Assembly (NCBI RefSeq): GCF_037975245.1
Contig: NC_092570.1
Span: 12,749,001-12,813,000, forward strand
DNA: 64,000 nt
Direction: 5' to 3'
Source of the DNA: Apostichopus japonicus
Taxonomy: Eukaryota; Echinodermata; Holothuroidea; Aspidochirotida; Stichopodidae
The position numbers and the translations under genes were made by a program. Below, one piece after another: positions 35,901-49,031 of the stretch. Numbering within the stretch: position 1 is the first letter of the stretch; each line of letters starts with the position of its first letter. The notes under the pieces were generated by a model. That model was not told the origin of the DNA. It did no database searches and was given only the letters and a program-made list of their open reading frames with translations.

Positions 35901-38900
35901 TCCATTCTGTTTTTTTTTTGTCTTCTGATATTGCAGAGCGAGTGTCACAGGCAGTCAAGCCCAACACAGAACCAAAGCCAGTGCAGCAGAGACCAAGGCT
36001 ACACCTGAAAAACAAAACAATGGGGTGAGCAATCTCTTTGAACTGGAAAGAAATGTTGTCAAGTTTGTTGTATAGAAGATTGTTACATGACATGTACATT
36101 ACACTATTACTGTGTGGCTGGAAAGATTCAGAATAAATTTTTATTTCAACTTCACCCTTATTCTCCTTGCTTTTTTTTTGTTTTTTTTTTGCAGGAATCT
36201 AAATCATTCGCAATGGGTCTCTTTAGAGGGCAGATCAACCCCGAACAAGTGTTTCCATATCCTGAAGGTAACATTAGGCATTACTTAGTCATAAGTGCAG
36301 AAGTTAGATGCAATAGCCATCATAACAACATTTCATAATCTGTTAAACAAGTCATTTCTATCACCTCAAACTCTTCTTGTGTAGTTATTTTGCACAGACA
36401 CATGTTTCCACTTAAATACAGTAGCAACTGAGCTGTCTTCGACCCTTGAAGAATGAATCCAGGCAGAATTTTACACTTTTAAGTGTACTGTTGATCTAAT
36501 GTACAGTAATTCAATATAAAAAAAAGAAAAAAAGTGGAGTTGTATTTATGTTTTTATAACTATTCTGATTTTCAGGATCTTCACTTTCAATATACATTAC
36601 ATATATATGAAAATGTGTCTTAGTATGTGCTTGATGTCTGGCCTTTAAGTAGCACTATAACTGTCTGTGATGTCCCTTTAAGGCTTAATCTTGGACGAGG
36701 CCAGTCCAGGCCTTAATTCTAACCCTTAACTGTCAACATGTTTTTGAAGCGCGAAACTCTTGTCTAATATGCTATTTGAGGTTTGTGATTCTTCATACAG
36801 CTGACCCCCGCAGTGGTTTGTGTGATAGACTAAGCTGGAACTGCTACTATGAGTAGTCCAGTCACCTTTATATTGATGAATCATTTGATACTTAAAGTGT
36901 CACTCCTCAAAACTTGAAATTGCTATAGAAATTCCAATACTTGTTGGACAAACATCAGTGGTTTCAAATGGTTCATAAGGTAGCTTATAAATTCCATTAT
37001 CCATTAGTCATCCTTTAAGTTGAAAGCTTTGATCCACAAACCTGTTTTTTATTGTTCTTCGTTTGTTCACCTTACTTCGGTGTCAGTCATGTGTGTACAG
37101 TAGTGTTGTTACAAAGTTTCCCAATGTAAGAGTGTATTATTATACAGTAGATTAGTAGTCTTAATTCACATGTAAATATTATTTTTCTAATTTATCCAGA
37201 ATGCTGTACGTGTTGACCTAAATTGTTTTGTTTTATGCACAAAGTAATGCCACACATTAAAAAGAAGATCGGGGGGGGGGGGGGTAGGGGGAGGGGTAGA
37301 AGCAAAGTCTGGTCCATTTTACCAATGTTAGCCTCACATTCTATATTTCTAATGCTTTGTTGGCTTAAGTATCTGACATATATGTACCTACAGTATATAT
37401 TCAGGTATTGGGAGAGTAGGAAACAAACAGCAAAACCTCACACACTTAACTGTCCATAGCCGAAATCTTGGCTAAAACACCTAGGCCTTGATTGCTCATT
37501 TCTGGTTAGATTCTTTGAAGGAGTCCGAAGTTCCGTCCACTAATAGCACATTGTATCATCTCTTAAATGCATGTAATAATGTCATCCCTGTAACATCTGT
37601 TTTCTCTTTCATTTACCAAACAGTAATGTCAGAAGAACAGAGGCAGAACCTGGAAATGCTGGTCGAACCAACTCACAAGTTTTTCCAGGTACAGTTCTTG
37701 GACTATCTCTCGCGATTCACTTTGATGTATTAATGCGACGTTTAACGTCCTAGCCTGTTCCGAATTTAGTGCTTGCATTTCAAGTTTTTTTTTTACTTTC
37801 AACATTTTGGTGTGATCAGATAAGGTTTTTGGAGTGTTTACAAATGACCTGGGTTCTTATCAGTGTTAAAACCCAAAAAAATTATTAACTGCTCTTTCTT
37901 TACAAAGGACTAAAATCTGTGGAAAATACCTGTGTACAAAATACCTGTGTACAAAATACCTGTGTACAAAATACCTGTGTACACTAAAACAGGTGATTTT
38001 AACCAACAGGATTGGTATTGGTTTGTGTGTGTGTGTGTGTGTTTATAATGGAATGTAGACTGACTTTTGAGTCACTCCAAAGTTCCTGAAACAGGCAATG
38101 TCATTTAGGATGGCATATTTTGTTGATTTTATCTGACTATAATTCTGGTTACCTTTGTCATTTAGTCTAGGCATGAAGTATAAAGGAGATCAAAGGAGAT
38201 CTCATCATTAAGAATAAATTCAATGGTTGTGGGTACTTTTGGGGTTTTGTTGTTGAAATATTACCAAACGATTCATCCAAATTCAATGTAGGTGTTCCCA
38301 TATCATCCATTGAGTGCCTGTGGAACTCACTTCCAGAACATATAAAGATGTGCAATACTGTGAACAGTTTCAAATCAGCACTCAAAACGTATCTCTTCAC
38401 CAAAGCATATATGTTATAATGGTTATTATTTTGTTAAGCGCAACAAGAATTATTTCATAGTTTGTTTGGCACTATATAAAAATTATGTATTATTATTATT
38501 ATTATTCGTGGACATGCATTATTTCCATTCTCTTGTATCCACAGGTGGTAAACGACGCCGCCAAAAACGATGAATTGGAGAAGGTCGAAGAAGACACCGT
38601 CCAAGGGCTCAGGGAAATGGGTGCATTTGGGTTGCAGGTGCCGGAAGAATTAAATGGATTGGGTCTTTCAAACACACAGGTAAACAGGACTTGTTCCATC
38701 TAGCTAGAATCTGTCATATCCATCACGCTATTTGTTAACTTAATTTCGATCATATCTTTCGTAGACTGGGAACGCTTCACAAAGCAGCTAACAATGACTC
38801 CAAAATTGCCCTTCCAAATAGAAAGAAAATTAAGTAATTTTTAGTGACTTGCAAAGTGCAGTGGTTGGAGGTCATGGTAAAGTGGTTTACAAAGGAGAGA

Positions 38901-41900
38901 GATGTTGTTGTCAGCGATATCTACTTCCCAATCCTATGTCTCTCTTTCCAGAGTAAAATTGGTCACGGAACAAGGAAGTTTGTTCGGTTTGTTTGTAACT
39001 ATACACGTAATCTATAACAAAAGAGCTACACTATAAAGGGTGTTTGTGCGTGCTCTGCCAAAATCCTGACAGTGCCATATTAATTGTTAGGTCCCAAAGT
39101 TATTATTAAGCATATCTATTTATAATCTATTGATTTCAGAGACCTGATTATTAATAAAAAAACAGTGTGGGTGTCATGACTTTATGACTCATTTTCATTC
39201 CAAAGATAATATCTATAAGCCAGTGGATTTGTTTTGTTCTAATCGGAACCATGTTGTAAAACAGTGATGTAGTTTCGACTATGATATAGCAGTACTGTGA
39301 TGGCACTGATGTTGGCCCAGCTTCAAACACAATCTTTCATAGTATCAGAAAATTCTCAATAGTTTACCCCAAAACATTTTTATCGTAATAATCATTCTTT
39401 GCCAACGGCTATGAGTGACGTATACAGTATGCCTTAGTATGCATGCTAGTGTTAGGTTAGTGTTAGCCTGTTAGGTATGGTGCACACAAAAACACTGCCA
39501 AATTTCCTGCAGTAATTCTGAAAGTTCAAGTTAGCGTAGCATGAGGTACATACACAACCGCCCCAAGCTTCAGTTTTGCAGAGCGATGAATATAGGGTCT
39601 CATCCTGGTTGCTCAGACTGGAGATCTACAGAGATAATCTCAGCAGTTCAACATTGAATCGTCTGTGCCTAGCCATCTTTAGCAGCGCGCATGTGATTCC
39701 TCTTTGATATGGTCCCTTAAGCTGATGCAGAAATTGTTTTGTCCCAGAAAAGTTTATTCGATCAAGTCTCCTTTTCCGACATGCATTATTCTTTGTTCCT
39801 GATATGAATTTATGGGTCATAAGAAGCAGCTGTTTTATGTACCTCGTCTGTCCAACGGTATTGTACCACAAGAACTTTAAATATTCCTTCATGCTGTGTT
39901 CCTTACAAGCTTTAATATCGACCAATTAAAATACTGGCCAGTTATAAACAAGTTTCAAGACCGTTAGCCATCCCACAATATTATGGAAGCACTCTTCTAT
40001 TCCCTGCAATTATCTTATAGTATGCCAGGATGGTTGAGATTGTGGGTCAGTACGATCTTGGAGTTGGTATCTTCCTTGGAGCCCATCAGTCCATCGGCTT
40101 CAAGGGTATCCTGCTCTTTGGTACACCAGCCCAGAAGGAGAAGTACCTCCCCACCTTAGCTACCGGGGAAAAGTTTGCAGCCTTCTGCCTTACCGAGCCT
40201 TCCAGTGGTTCCGACGCCAGCTCAATCAGAACCAGAGCTGTTCTGAGTGAAGATGGGAAACATTACATCCTCAATGGAAGCAAAATCTGGTAAGACCCAC
40301 TGAAGGGAAAGATAGAGGAATGCCAAAGATTCTGGGATTTCTACGATCATTTTGTAGGAAGTCGGTCAAAAATGGTAGCGTTATGTGTGGAAATGTAAAA
40401 CTGCCATCAAAGGTCCAGCAATTTCCAATCTTAATTTGATTTGCTTTCATTTGTGCTCACAGAGCATGTAGAAAAATTATGGCATTAATGAATTTTTGGC
40501 AAATTTGGACAGTACACCACCACTTTGCAAGAGCAAAAGGGCATTTTACTCATTCTCATGTACTTAAACATTTCAACATATTCCGAAAATCATACGCTCT
40601 GAAGTTTCAGTAGCAGTTTGTTTTTATAGCAGAAAATTTAATGGGGGGGGGGGTAGAGTTTAGAAGGGGTATTTAAAGGTTTGGCCTGCATGTTACCTTG
40701 GTGATGCATCTCTTATCCTCTTAACATTTCACTTTGCAAATCCAGGATCAGTAATGGGGGCATTTCAGAAATTTTCACGGTCTTTGCGCAGACGGCCGTC
40801 CCAACAGAAGATGGTGGTACCGTGGACAAAGTCTCCGCCTTTATCGTAGAGAGAGGCTTTGGTGGAGTTAGCAGGTTAGTCAATTTCATATATCTGGTTT
40901 TTTGTCTCTCAGCAGTGAATGATTTAAATGTGGGATTCCAACAATAAGTAAATTCCTTCTTAGGACTTTTGAACCAAACTTGTTAATATCATGTTATTCC
41001 TATACATATCAGGAATGAGCTTTTTCCGCGAATTCACAGAATATCCGTGATTTCTTTTCTACCTCGGGGACAATACTCTTATCCTAACACACTGTTACAT
41101 ATGCAAACTGGAGCCTATATCGCAATTTTTCCAAAGTTCTGTGATTTTTTTTTTACCAAGGCTCATCACTGATATATACATACATATGTTTTCATTCCAT
41201 CTTACAAGCCCGATATTCCTTTTAAACTAATTTGTTAACACAGATCTCTTTTGTGTCATCTTATTTGATTCAGTGGCCCTCCAGAGAAGAAGATGGGCAT
41301 CAAATGTTCGAACACAGCGGAGGTCTACTTTGAGGATGTTAAAATCCCTGTTGAGAATATCTTGGGAGGTAAACTCACCTATATACTTTTGTCTCCATGG
41401 TTGCAATCCCTCTTAGGGCATCCACATGCCGTCAAGTATTTTTCGGAAAAGACTTTTACGGGTCGGCACCTTTCCTCACTGAGGTGCAAGATCAAATGCA
41501 TCTTGGAAGTAAAGGCGTTGATGTAGGGATAAGATTGTCGACTCTACAACTATTAGGTTGCCAGTGGAAACTCATACCAGAAACCAGATTCTCGTGATCT
41601 ATTCAAAATTGTTGTTGTACGGCAGCATTGTTGAGATGAGACTTCCATGGTATTTCTAGTCTGCAAATTGGGAATCTGGGGTTTGGTTGGTTTTTATCCT
41701 CTGGTTTTGAAACAACTGAAATCACTGTAGCTGCACTGCACTGATCATGAGTCAACTCCATCATGAGTATTTGAGAAAGTAGGCAGATCCTGAGGTACAC
41801 TCTCAACCACAGGGGAAGGAATGGGTGCGATGATTACGAGCCTGCCTCATAATTCTCTGACCACCCAATGGAAAAGGCTCGATGTATAAGTCAGTGTCCA

Positions 41901-44900
41901 TCCAAGATCATCACATAGATAGGGTTTTAGAATAAGCTTGTGAAGGCTTCCTATAAACCCTTAGCAAATTCTAAGCTAAAACAGGTGTGTGTATAAGGTG
42001 GAGCAGGGGGGGAAGGGGCAAAGGGACTAACACATGGCACACTTACAGCTTAATATTCACAATTTTCACCATGAAACTGGCAGTTATGTGAAAGAAATAA
42101 AATGACTGTAATTTGAAATATCCTAGAGATACTATTCACGTGGAAGAGAAAGTGTGGATTTCTCTCCTTTGCTATGGAGAAACAGGAGTTTTTCCTTCAC
42201 CTTTCTTCCGTTACTCTTCGTGTCTTGTGATACTCACCCCTCCAAGCAATGGGAAAGATTGCTCTTGTCCGCACATTCTGTTTCTTGATAAGTACGTTTT
42301 ATTCTGATGAGTTCAATACATTCGTTCACCTTTGGAGAGAGGAGAATATGATGCAATAATAGAAATTATGCACAAAAAAATAATGCTTGGCTGATAGTGA
42401 CGTTTGTTGAAATTCTTTCCTCATTTTTTATTTTTCCAAACTTGTAGAACCTGGTGATGGCTTTAAAGTTGCAATGAACATTCTGAACAATGGTAGATTC
42501 GGAATGGGAGCAGCGTTGTCTGGAACAATGAAAGGACTCATTCAAACAGCGGTAAGTCATTTGAAGATAGACTGTTGATACCAGGATCTTGTGTGGTTGG
42601 TTGAGTCAGAATACTGACGTGGTTCATTGAAGCCTCTTGAATGTTCTTCACCGATAAATTGGGCTTGACATTATGAGCTTAGATCTGTGATTTGTATCCG
42701 TCTATTTCTGTATTTGTTATGTTTGACATGTCAGTTGGGTATATTCCAGTCTTGTTTACTTATTTAATGTAATAAATCTTGCAAAATTCTTTTAGCATGT
42801 ATGTTTTCTACATCATGTAATGCAAACAAGCTACTTTTTTTTATGGCAAATAGTTATTGCTTTACCCTTAATCTCTTTCAAGGGTATAATATATTACCTT
42901 CTAATTGCTTTAATAAACTCAAATGTTAAAGCAAAGCTTTGGAAATACCCTTTCCCATGTTATGCAATGAGACATGGTTAAGAAGAACATGGCTACGCTA
43001 AAGAACATGAATTTAATAACTGTTATCTCTGCTTGTGCTTCAGAAACTGAGGTGTCTTAACTTCTCCCAAATCATTTACTGGTAATGAGTTTTCCTTTCA
43101 TTCTGATCATTCTCACAGGTGAACCACGCTGCCAACAGGAAACAGTTTGGTCAGACTATCGACAAATTTGGTGCAATTCAAGAAAAGCTGGCCAGGATGG
43201 GTATGATGCACTATGTGAGTGAGAGTATGGCTTACATGATATGCGCCAACATGGACGCTGGATCTAAAGAATTCCAGATCGAGGCAGCGATCAGTAAGAT
43301 ATATGCATCGGTAAGTACCTATTATGAGAAAGATCGTTTGTTGGAACATCTTGGATTCTTTGTTGTGCCGATAAGCTGTTTACGTTCTCTCTACTGTTCA
43401 TCAGTCTAAAATGATGACTTTACAGATCGGTGAACCTTTGTCCTTTTCCTGTAAAGTCTAAGCAGGGCAAAGGAGTTGGTAGGCAAAAATATGAGTGGCT
43501 CAACGGTGTTCAAAGTTTTACATGGTAGTGTGTTTTGGCTCTGATGTTTGATTTGTCTGCTCTGTGAGAAATTAAATACTTGAGAATAGCTGAGAAAGAA
43601 AGAAATATATATGTTTTTATAATTCAATAACAGAATAGTATTAGAGTATGATAGCAAGAAATGTTAAAGCAGAAAATATGATAATGATGAAAAGAAATCA
43701 TCGAAAAGTACACAATTTAAGACAGATATGGTTATATGAAACGTACCTTGAGGCATAAGTTAACATACTAAAATCTATATATATATATATAAATATATAT
43801 AACTAGGCTATGGACGCTGATTGTATGTCCAGAGGTTTGAAACCGGTAAGGAATGTCGTAAATTTCACTGTAGGCGTTTGACACCTGTATCGGAAAACGT
43901 AATGAGAAGGAAAATCCAGAACAGTGAAAAAACTTCCAGCCTCCACCAGGATTCGAACCCGGGCCTCTAGCTTTGTATGCGGACACACTAACCAACTATA
44001 TATATATAGATTACATGTTATCCTTTGCAATCTCAGTTTCTTGCTAATTTAATTGAATGTTTTTATCTTTTCATCTCCCAGGAAGCTGCTTGGTTTTGTG
44101 CTGATGAAGCCATACAGATATGTGGAGGCACGGGATATATGAAGGTAAATCAAACAGCTGACCCTTGGTGTAAGGAGAGATGGGGTTGGGGGGAGGAGGG
44201 AGGTAAAGGGGATTCTTGGGATTGAGAAAAATTGGCTAGATTTTGCATTAAAGCTTTATTGTACTCATTCAGTTTATACTAAAAGTGCCAAATATTCATG
44301 GAATGTTTATGGTCTAAGAGAAAAAAAAATTCATTCTTGAATTGTGCACTGATGAGAAGTGATTCTGTGTGTGTATTGTGCAAATACTCATGTCAAGGGG
44401 TAAGGTCGCTTGTGTGATCCAAGGCAGGGTTCTACTTGCAGCACAGTAACATGCTTAGTTGCATGGCATGCTTATAATTAAAGCACCGAGACACCAATAG
44501 TGAAATATTTAGAAGCTGATCTTATTGATGTCTTCAAAATAAAATTTCAAGGTGTAACTGTTTTGAGCTGATAGTGAGGGATGGGACTGGGCAGGGGGGG
44601 GGGGGGGGTGGTTGGGGGGTGATTGAGTTTGTGTGGAAAGACCTCATATATGATGTGGTGAAGTACCACATTGAGTTAAAGAAGCCTATTGGTGGAGGTC
44701 AAAGGTCATTTGGGGTCATCAGAGGTCAAATTGTGAAAACCTTGTAAACATGATATCTCAATATTGGAAGTTTGGGCAGATCTCATACTTGCTATGAACG
44801 TGTATAACATTGAGTAAACAAGAAGTCTAATGATTTTGGTGGAGGTCGAAGGTCATTTAGGGACAACAGGTCAAATTGTGAAACGCTTGTAAACATGTAC

Positions 44901-47900
44901 ACTTAACATGACGTCAGATCCATGAAGAAAAGTCATCGAAACCATAATGGATTTTGCATTCTGGTTATTGTTCCACTCATAATTTAAAGCAAAAACAAAA
45001 AACGATTTTGTTCCTAATTTTTCTCAAAAGGAAAGAAGGATCTTTGAAATAAAATGGAAGTCCTCAAATGTTTTTTCCTCACATTAGATCTCACAAATAG
45101 TGCAGTCATCTGTTATTTCAGATCATCAGAAATTCAACCCCGAATCTCGCCTGAACATTTTAAGCATTTGATGAAAAAATATTAAGTATTTTATTATCCA
45201 TTTCAGAGTGCTGGCATGGAGAGAGTCATGAGAGATTTGAGAATCTTCAGAATCTTTGAAGGAACCAACGATATCCTGAGATTATTTATAGCACTGACTG
45301 GCATGCAGGTAGGGGAGAATTTAACCATCTCAACCATTATCAGTAATGTTGCAAAGCTGCTGGTTTTTACTTATTTTCTATTCCTCATTGTCCTTAGGGA
45401 GAATTTTTTTTTTGGGGGGGAGTGAGGCAAATACTCCAAGCTTGTTGTTGGATAACGTAAGTGTATGATAATTGTTCGTTAATCTTATGATATAAGATTT
45501 GATATGTAACATTTAATTTGTGATGATTAAATGTAACATGAATGCATGATGTAAAGTACATTTACTAAAAGTATGGTATCTGTAAATCAAGTTGTTGATA
45601 CATGGTACCTGATGAGAGGCAGGGGATGTTTTAGTTGAGAACTAAATGCATGGTAATATACAGTCAAGCAGTATTTATACAGTAGTTGATGAGGGGCAGG
45701 GGATGTTTTAGTTGAGAACTAAATGCATGGTAACATACAGTCAAGCAGTATTTATACAGTAGTTGATGAGAGGCAGGGGATGTTTTAGTTGAGAACTAAA
45801 TGCATGGTAATATACAGTCAAGCAGTATTTATGCAGTAGTTGATGAGAGGCAGGGGATGTTTTAGTTGAGAACTAAATGCATGGTAACATACAGTCAAGC
45901 AGTATTTATACAGTAGTTGATGAGAGGCAGGGGATGTTTTAGTTGAGAACTAAATGCATGGTAATATACAGTCAAGCAGTATTTATACAGTAGTTGATGA
46001 GGGGCAGGGGATGTTTTAGTTGAGAACTAAATGCATGGTAACATACAGTCAAGTAGTATTTATACAGTAGTTGATGAGAGGCAGGGGATGTTTTAGTTGA
46101 GAACTAAATGCATGGTAATATACAGTCAAGCAGTATTTATACAGTAGTTGATGAGAGGCAGGGGATGTTTTAGTTGAGAACTAAATGCATGGTAATATAC
46201 AGTCAAGCAGTATTTATACAGTAGTTGATGAGGGGCAGGGGATGTTTTAGTTGAGAACTAAATGCATGGTAACATACAGTCAAGCAGTATTTATACAGTA
46301 GTTGATGAGAGGCAGGGGATGTTTTAGTTGAGAACTAAATGCATGGTAATATACAGTCAAGCAGTATTTATACAGTAGTTGATGAGGGGCAGGGGATGTT
46401 TTAGTTGAGAACTAAATGCATGGTAACATACAGTCAAGTAGTATTTATACAGTAGTTGATGAGAGGCAGGGGATGTTTTAGTTGAGAACTAAATGCATGG
46501 TAATATACAGTCAAGCAGTATTTATACAGTAGTTGATGAGAGGCAGGGGATGTTTTAGTTGAGAACTAAATGCATGGTAATATACAGTCAAGCAGTATTT
46601 ATACAGTAGTTGATGAGGGGCAGGGGATGTTTTAGTTGAGAACTAAATGCATGGTAACATACAGTCAAGTAGTATTTATACAGTAGTTGATGAGAGGCAG
46701 GGGATGTTTTAGTTGAGAAGTAAATGCATGGTAATATACAGTCAAGCAGTATTTATACAGTAGTTGATGAGAGGCAGGGGATGTTTTAGTTGAGAACTAA
46801 ATGCATGGTAATATACAGTCAAGCAGTATTTATACAGTAGTTGATGAGAGGCAGGGGATGTTTTAGTTGAGAACTAAATGCATGGTAATATACAGTCAAG
46901 CAGTATTTATACAGTAGTTGATGAGGGGCAGGGGATGTTTTAGTTGAGAACTAAATGCATGGTAACATACAGTCAAGTAGTATTTATACAGTAGTTGATG
47001 AGAGGCAGGGGATGTTTTAGTTGAGAACTAAATGCATGGTAATATACAGTCAAGCAGTATTTATACAGTAGTTGATGAGAGGCAGGGGATGTTTTAGTTG
47101 AGAACTAAATGCATGGTAATATACAGTCAAGCAGTATTTATACAGTAGTTGATGAGAGGCAGGGGATGTTTTAGTTGAGAACTAAATGCATGGTAACATA
47201 CAGTCAAGTAGTATTTATACAGTAGTTGATGAGAGGCAGGGGATGTTTTAGTTGAGAACTAAATGCATGGTAATATACAGTCAAGCAGTATTTATACAGT
47301 AGTTGATGAGAGGCAGGGGATGTTTTAGTTGAGAACTAAATGCACGGTAATATACAGTCAAGCAGTATTTATACAGTAGTTGATGAGAGGCAGGGGATGT
47401 TTTAGTTGAGAACTAAATGCACGGTAACATACAGTCAAGGGATACCTCTCATAAAGTAATATCAAGCTTCCACATCGTATGGTGATACTTACATGAAGTA
47501 TGAAATTGTCCGGCTACTGCAACATGTTCACTTCAATTAATTTCTTCCTTCACAGAATGCTGGAAAGCAGCTTCAGGGACTGCAAAGAGCCCTTAAAAAC
47601 CCATCAGCAAATCTTGGTGTTATCATGGAAGAGGCAAATAAGAGGGCCAAAAGGTAAGGCTGCTAAATAGGGTGTTGTTGCTGTTATGGGTAGTTGTTTA
47701 GTACAATTATCCCTCTCATATCAACCAACGATCATGGTTGGGTTGTGTCTCCCGTTAAGGCTAAAAAGTGGTCACATGACTGCTATTTTGTCTGACTTGT
47801 TTCTTCTTGAAATCATGGTAAAAGTTCATTACATTCATAGAGAATTCATTGTCAGTATTGGTCAAAGAATTACACATTTCAACAGCATCTGCAAAACAGC

Positions 47901-49031
47901 ATTTGTTTCAAAGGAAATAAACAGATGAACGAGTGAAGGAAAAAATCATTTAAACATCTAGAGGATTAGTAGCACGGTGAGGCAAATTGCTCATATCCCT
48001 CATAAATACTAGAAGATGATGATTTGTTTACTATCGGCATCTCCATGACATAAAAGTGGATGAAGGTTTGTAGAGGCAATCTAAACACATATAAAAAACA
48101 TAATTGTTGATCAAACTAGTTCAAAGATAATTTCTTATTTGGTGCAATAAATTAGTCCATTTGCCTCCAGTTCCCTCTCACCATTCTGCTACCTCACTTG
48201 TTCTCCGTTTGGGTAACATTTTCATATTGAAATATTCTTATTTCTCATCATCGTAACTTAATATATTCATTCTCTTGTTCGTCATCAGGATGGTTGGGTT
48301 CAGTTCAGCGCCATCCCTGAGCCAGCATGTCCACCCAGATCTACAGGGCTCTGCCACCAAGACAGCTAAAGCAGTGGAAGAGTTTGGCATCAGTATCGAA
48401 GAACTCCTCATGAAATATGGCAAGGGTGTCGTGGACCAACAGTTCTTGCTCTGGAGAGTAGCAGAAGCAGCTATTGATATTTATGGAATGGTGGCCACAC
48501 TTTCAAGGTAACAGTTAGGAATCTTTAGTAGGTCCTTATGGCTCTCATAAATGTGGGTGGGTGGGTTGAAGTTCTAGCTATGGAGGTAACATCAAGTTGG
48601 CAATAGGTCTTATGGCAGTGCCCGATGCAAAGGGGTGAGGGGGTCACAGCCAGGGGCTGTCTAAACTGTAGAATTGAACACTCTAAATAGTCTGTGAAGT
48701 ATTTGGAGAGTAGCTCTGGAAGTAGCTCTGCAACTTTCTATCAATGTTTAGCATGATAAACCTAAGGGCAAATAGGGATAACTTTAAATTAATAAAACTG
48801 TTGTGTTTCTTCCGTAGGACATCAAGATCACTCAGTGAAGGGGTTGCTAGTTCAGAGTACGAGGCCAACATCTGTAACCTGTTCTGCAACGAAGCCGCCG
48901 AACGTGTGAGCGGCAACCTGAGATCTCTCAAGTCCAGTACGCAGAGAGGTAATTACCAGAAGATTTCATCCATCGCTCAGGAGATGGTGAAGAACGGAGA
49001 AGTCTGTCAGAAGCATCCCCTCGGGTTTTAA
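29970..49031 (+). CDS. ACADVL: Very-long-chain acyl-CoA dehydrogenase, complete 15-exon gene
   Basis: Mitochondrial inner-membrane FAD enzyme for the first step of beta-oxidation of long acyl-CoAs. Coding exons: 29970-30040, 35937-36024, 36195-36267, 37624-37688, 38545-38679, 40021-40289, 40746-40874, 41274-41368, 42448-42551, 43119-43310, 44082-44144, 45207-45308, 47556-47653, 48289-48507, 48818-49031. All have GT-AG borders and compatible phases, giving 638 residues (human VLCAD 655). Exon 1 (ACC-ATG context) gives a basic amphipathic presequence, [20 protein letters not shown]. Landmarks: [67 protein letters not shown] and the catalytic base in [13 protein letters not shown] (Glu446). The extra C-terminal domain to HPLGF separates VLCAD from short- and medium-chain enzymes. 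It is closer to VLCAD than ACAD9 ([14 protein letters not shown]-terminal LGF). PolyA signal at 49183. Confidence 0.97.
30200..30500 (+). repeat. Short duplication in ACADVL intron 1
   Basis: CAAGCAGTGGAATACAAATC followed by GTAGCCACCGATTCATGAAC occurs at about 30216 and again at about 30454, with related flanks (TAGGTGGACTAG). Two copies are about 240 bp apart, same strand. Confidence 0.7.
30501..35367 (+). other. ACADVL: ACADVL intron 1, bulk
   Basis: Noncoding except for chance ORFs (30677-31411, 32397-32681). Two related blocks at about 31020-31070 and 31145-31190 share AACATTTCCAAG-like and GGTAGTGGCTACA/GGGAGTGGCTACA segments, a faint internal duplication. A G tract of about 18 lies at 34340. 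The tiny hairpin at 31989-32028 is listed separately. Confidence 0.5.
31989..32028. mobile_element. Tiny hairpin insertion 3 with 7-bp direct repeats
   Basis: The 26-bp segment 31996-32021 has arms CATGGAGGT and ACCTCCATG around an 8-nt loop. It is flanked by perfect direct repeats GTAAGAC (31989-31995 and 32022-32028). Its ends, CATGGAG and CTCCATG, are the same as in the hairpin at 25512-25542. It lies in ACADVL intron 1. Confidence 0.55.
35368..35550 (+). repeat. Two-copy 93-bp tandem repeat
   Basis: GTTCAAAGCACATCGTTCTG and CACAGTCTATTACATGCAAT occur twice, at about 35370 and 35463, each ending in a C-rich tract. Located in ACADVL intron 1 upstream of exon 2. Confidence 0.9.
37923..37982 (+). 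repeat. Four perfect 15-bp repeats
   Basis: AAAATACCTGTGTAC is repeated four times head to tail in ACADVL intron 4, followed 40 bp later by a short GT repeat. The end of each unit joined to the next contains AGGT-like splice-donor complement, without evident function. Confidence 0.95.
38290..38508 (+). mobile_element. CR1/L2-like LINE 3' end
   Basis: The + frame reads [20 protein letters not shown] then [10 protein letters not shown], the usual last residues of CR1/L2-clade reverse transcriptases. A short 3' UTR follows, ending CACTATATAAAAATTATGTA and ATT repeats. It is a 5'-truncated copy in ACADVL intron 4. Confidence 0.8.
43806..44005 (-). mobile_element. SINE-B copy 3
   Basis: The - strand starts GTTGGTTAGTGTGTCCGCAT, then GGCCCGGGTTCGAATCCTGG and GGAGGCTGGAAGTTTTTTC, giving A- and B-box promoter blocks followed by the family body (ACTGTTCTGGATTTTCC). 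TA repeats flank both ends. It lies in ACADVL intron 10 with its end about 75 bp before the exon 11 acceptor. Confidence 0.75.
44690..44900 (+). repeat. Dispersed repeat in ACADVL intron 11
   Basis: Two diverged tandem units of about 150 bp, each GGTGGAGGTCxAAGGTCATTT, then GGTCAAATTGTGAAAxxCTTG, then TAAACATG. It is related in inverse orientation to 2028-2270. It carries the direct-repeat motif listed next. Confidence 0.65.
44696..44708 (+). promoter_or_regulatory. ACADVL: DR1 nuclear-receptor motif in ACADVL intron 11
   Basis: AGGTCAAAGGTCA is a perfect DR1 (two AGGTCA half-sites, one-base spacer), the consensus bound by RXR heterodimers of the PPAR type and by HNF4. A one-mismatch version, AGGTCGAAGGTCA, follows at 44843-44855. 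VLCAD genes in vertebrates are PPAR-regulated, so the location is suggestive. The motif is part of a dispersed repeat, so function is unproven. Confidence 0.4.
45611..47439 (+). repeat. ACADVL: 77-bp satellite, about 24 units, in ACADVL intron 12
   Basis: Units begin GATGAGAGGCAGGGGATG (or GATGAGGGGCAGGGG) and contain TTTTAGTTGAGAACTAAAT, an inverted repeat, then GCATGGTAAYATACAGTCAA. The period is exactly 77 bp (first units at 45611, 45688). Variants are linked: the GAGGGG form always has AACATA, and CAAGTAG occurs only with AACATA. The array ends about 115 bp before the exon 13 acceptor. Confidence 0.97.

Noticed and set aside
41293-41526. Read-through ORF past ACADVL exon 8
   Set aside because: The protein matches VLCAD only to ENILG; the donor GTAAAC follows and the remainder is intron.
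45611-47439. CRISPR-like regular repeat array
   Set aside because: The whole 77-bp unit repeats without unique spacers and lies in an animal intron, so it is a satellite.
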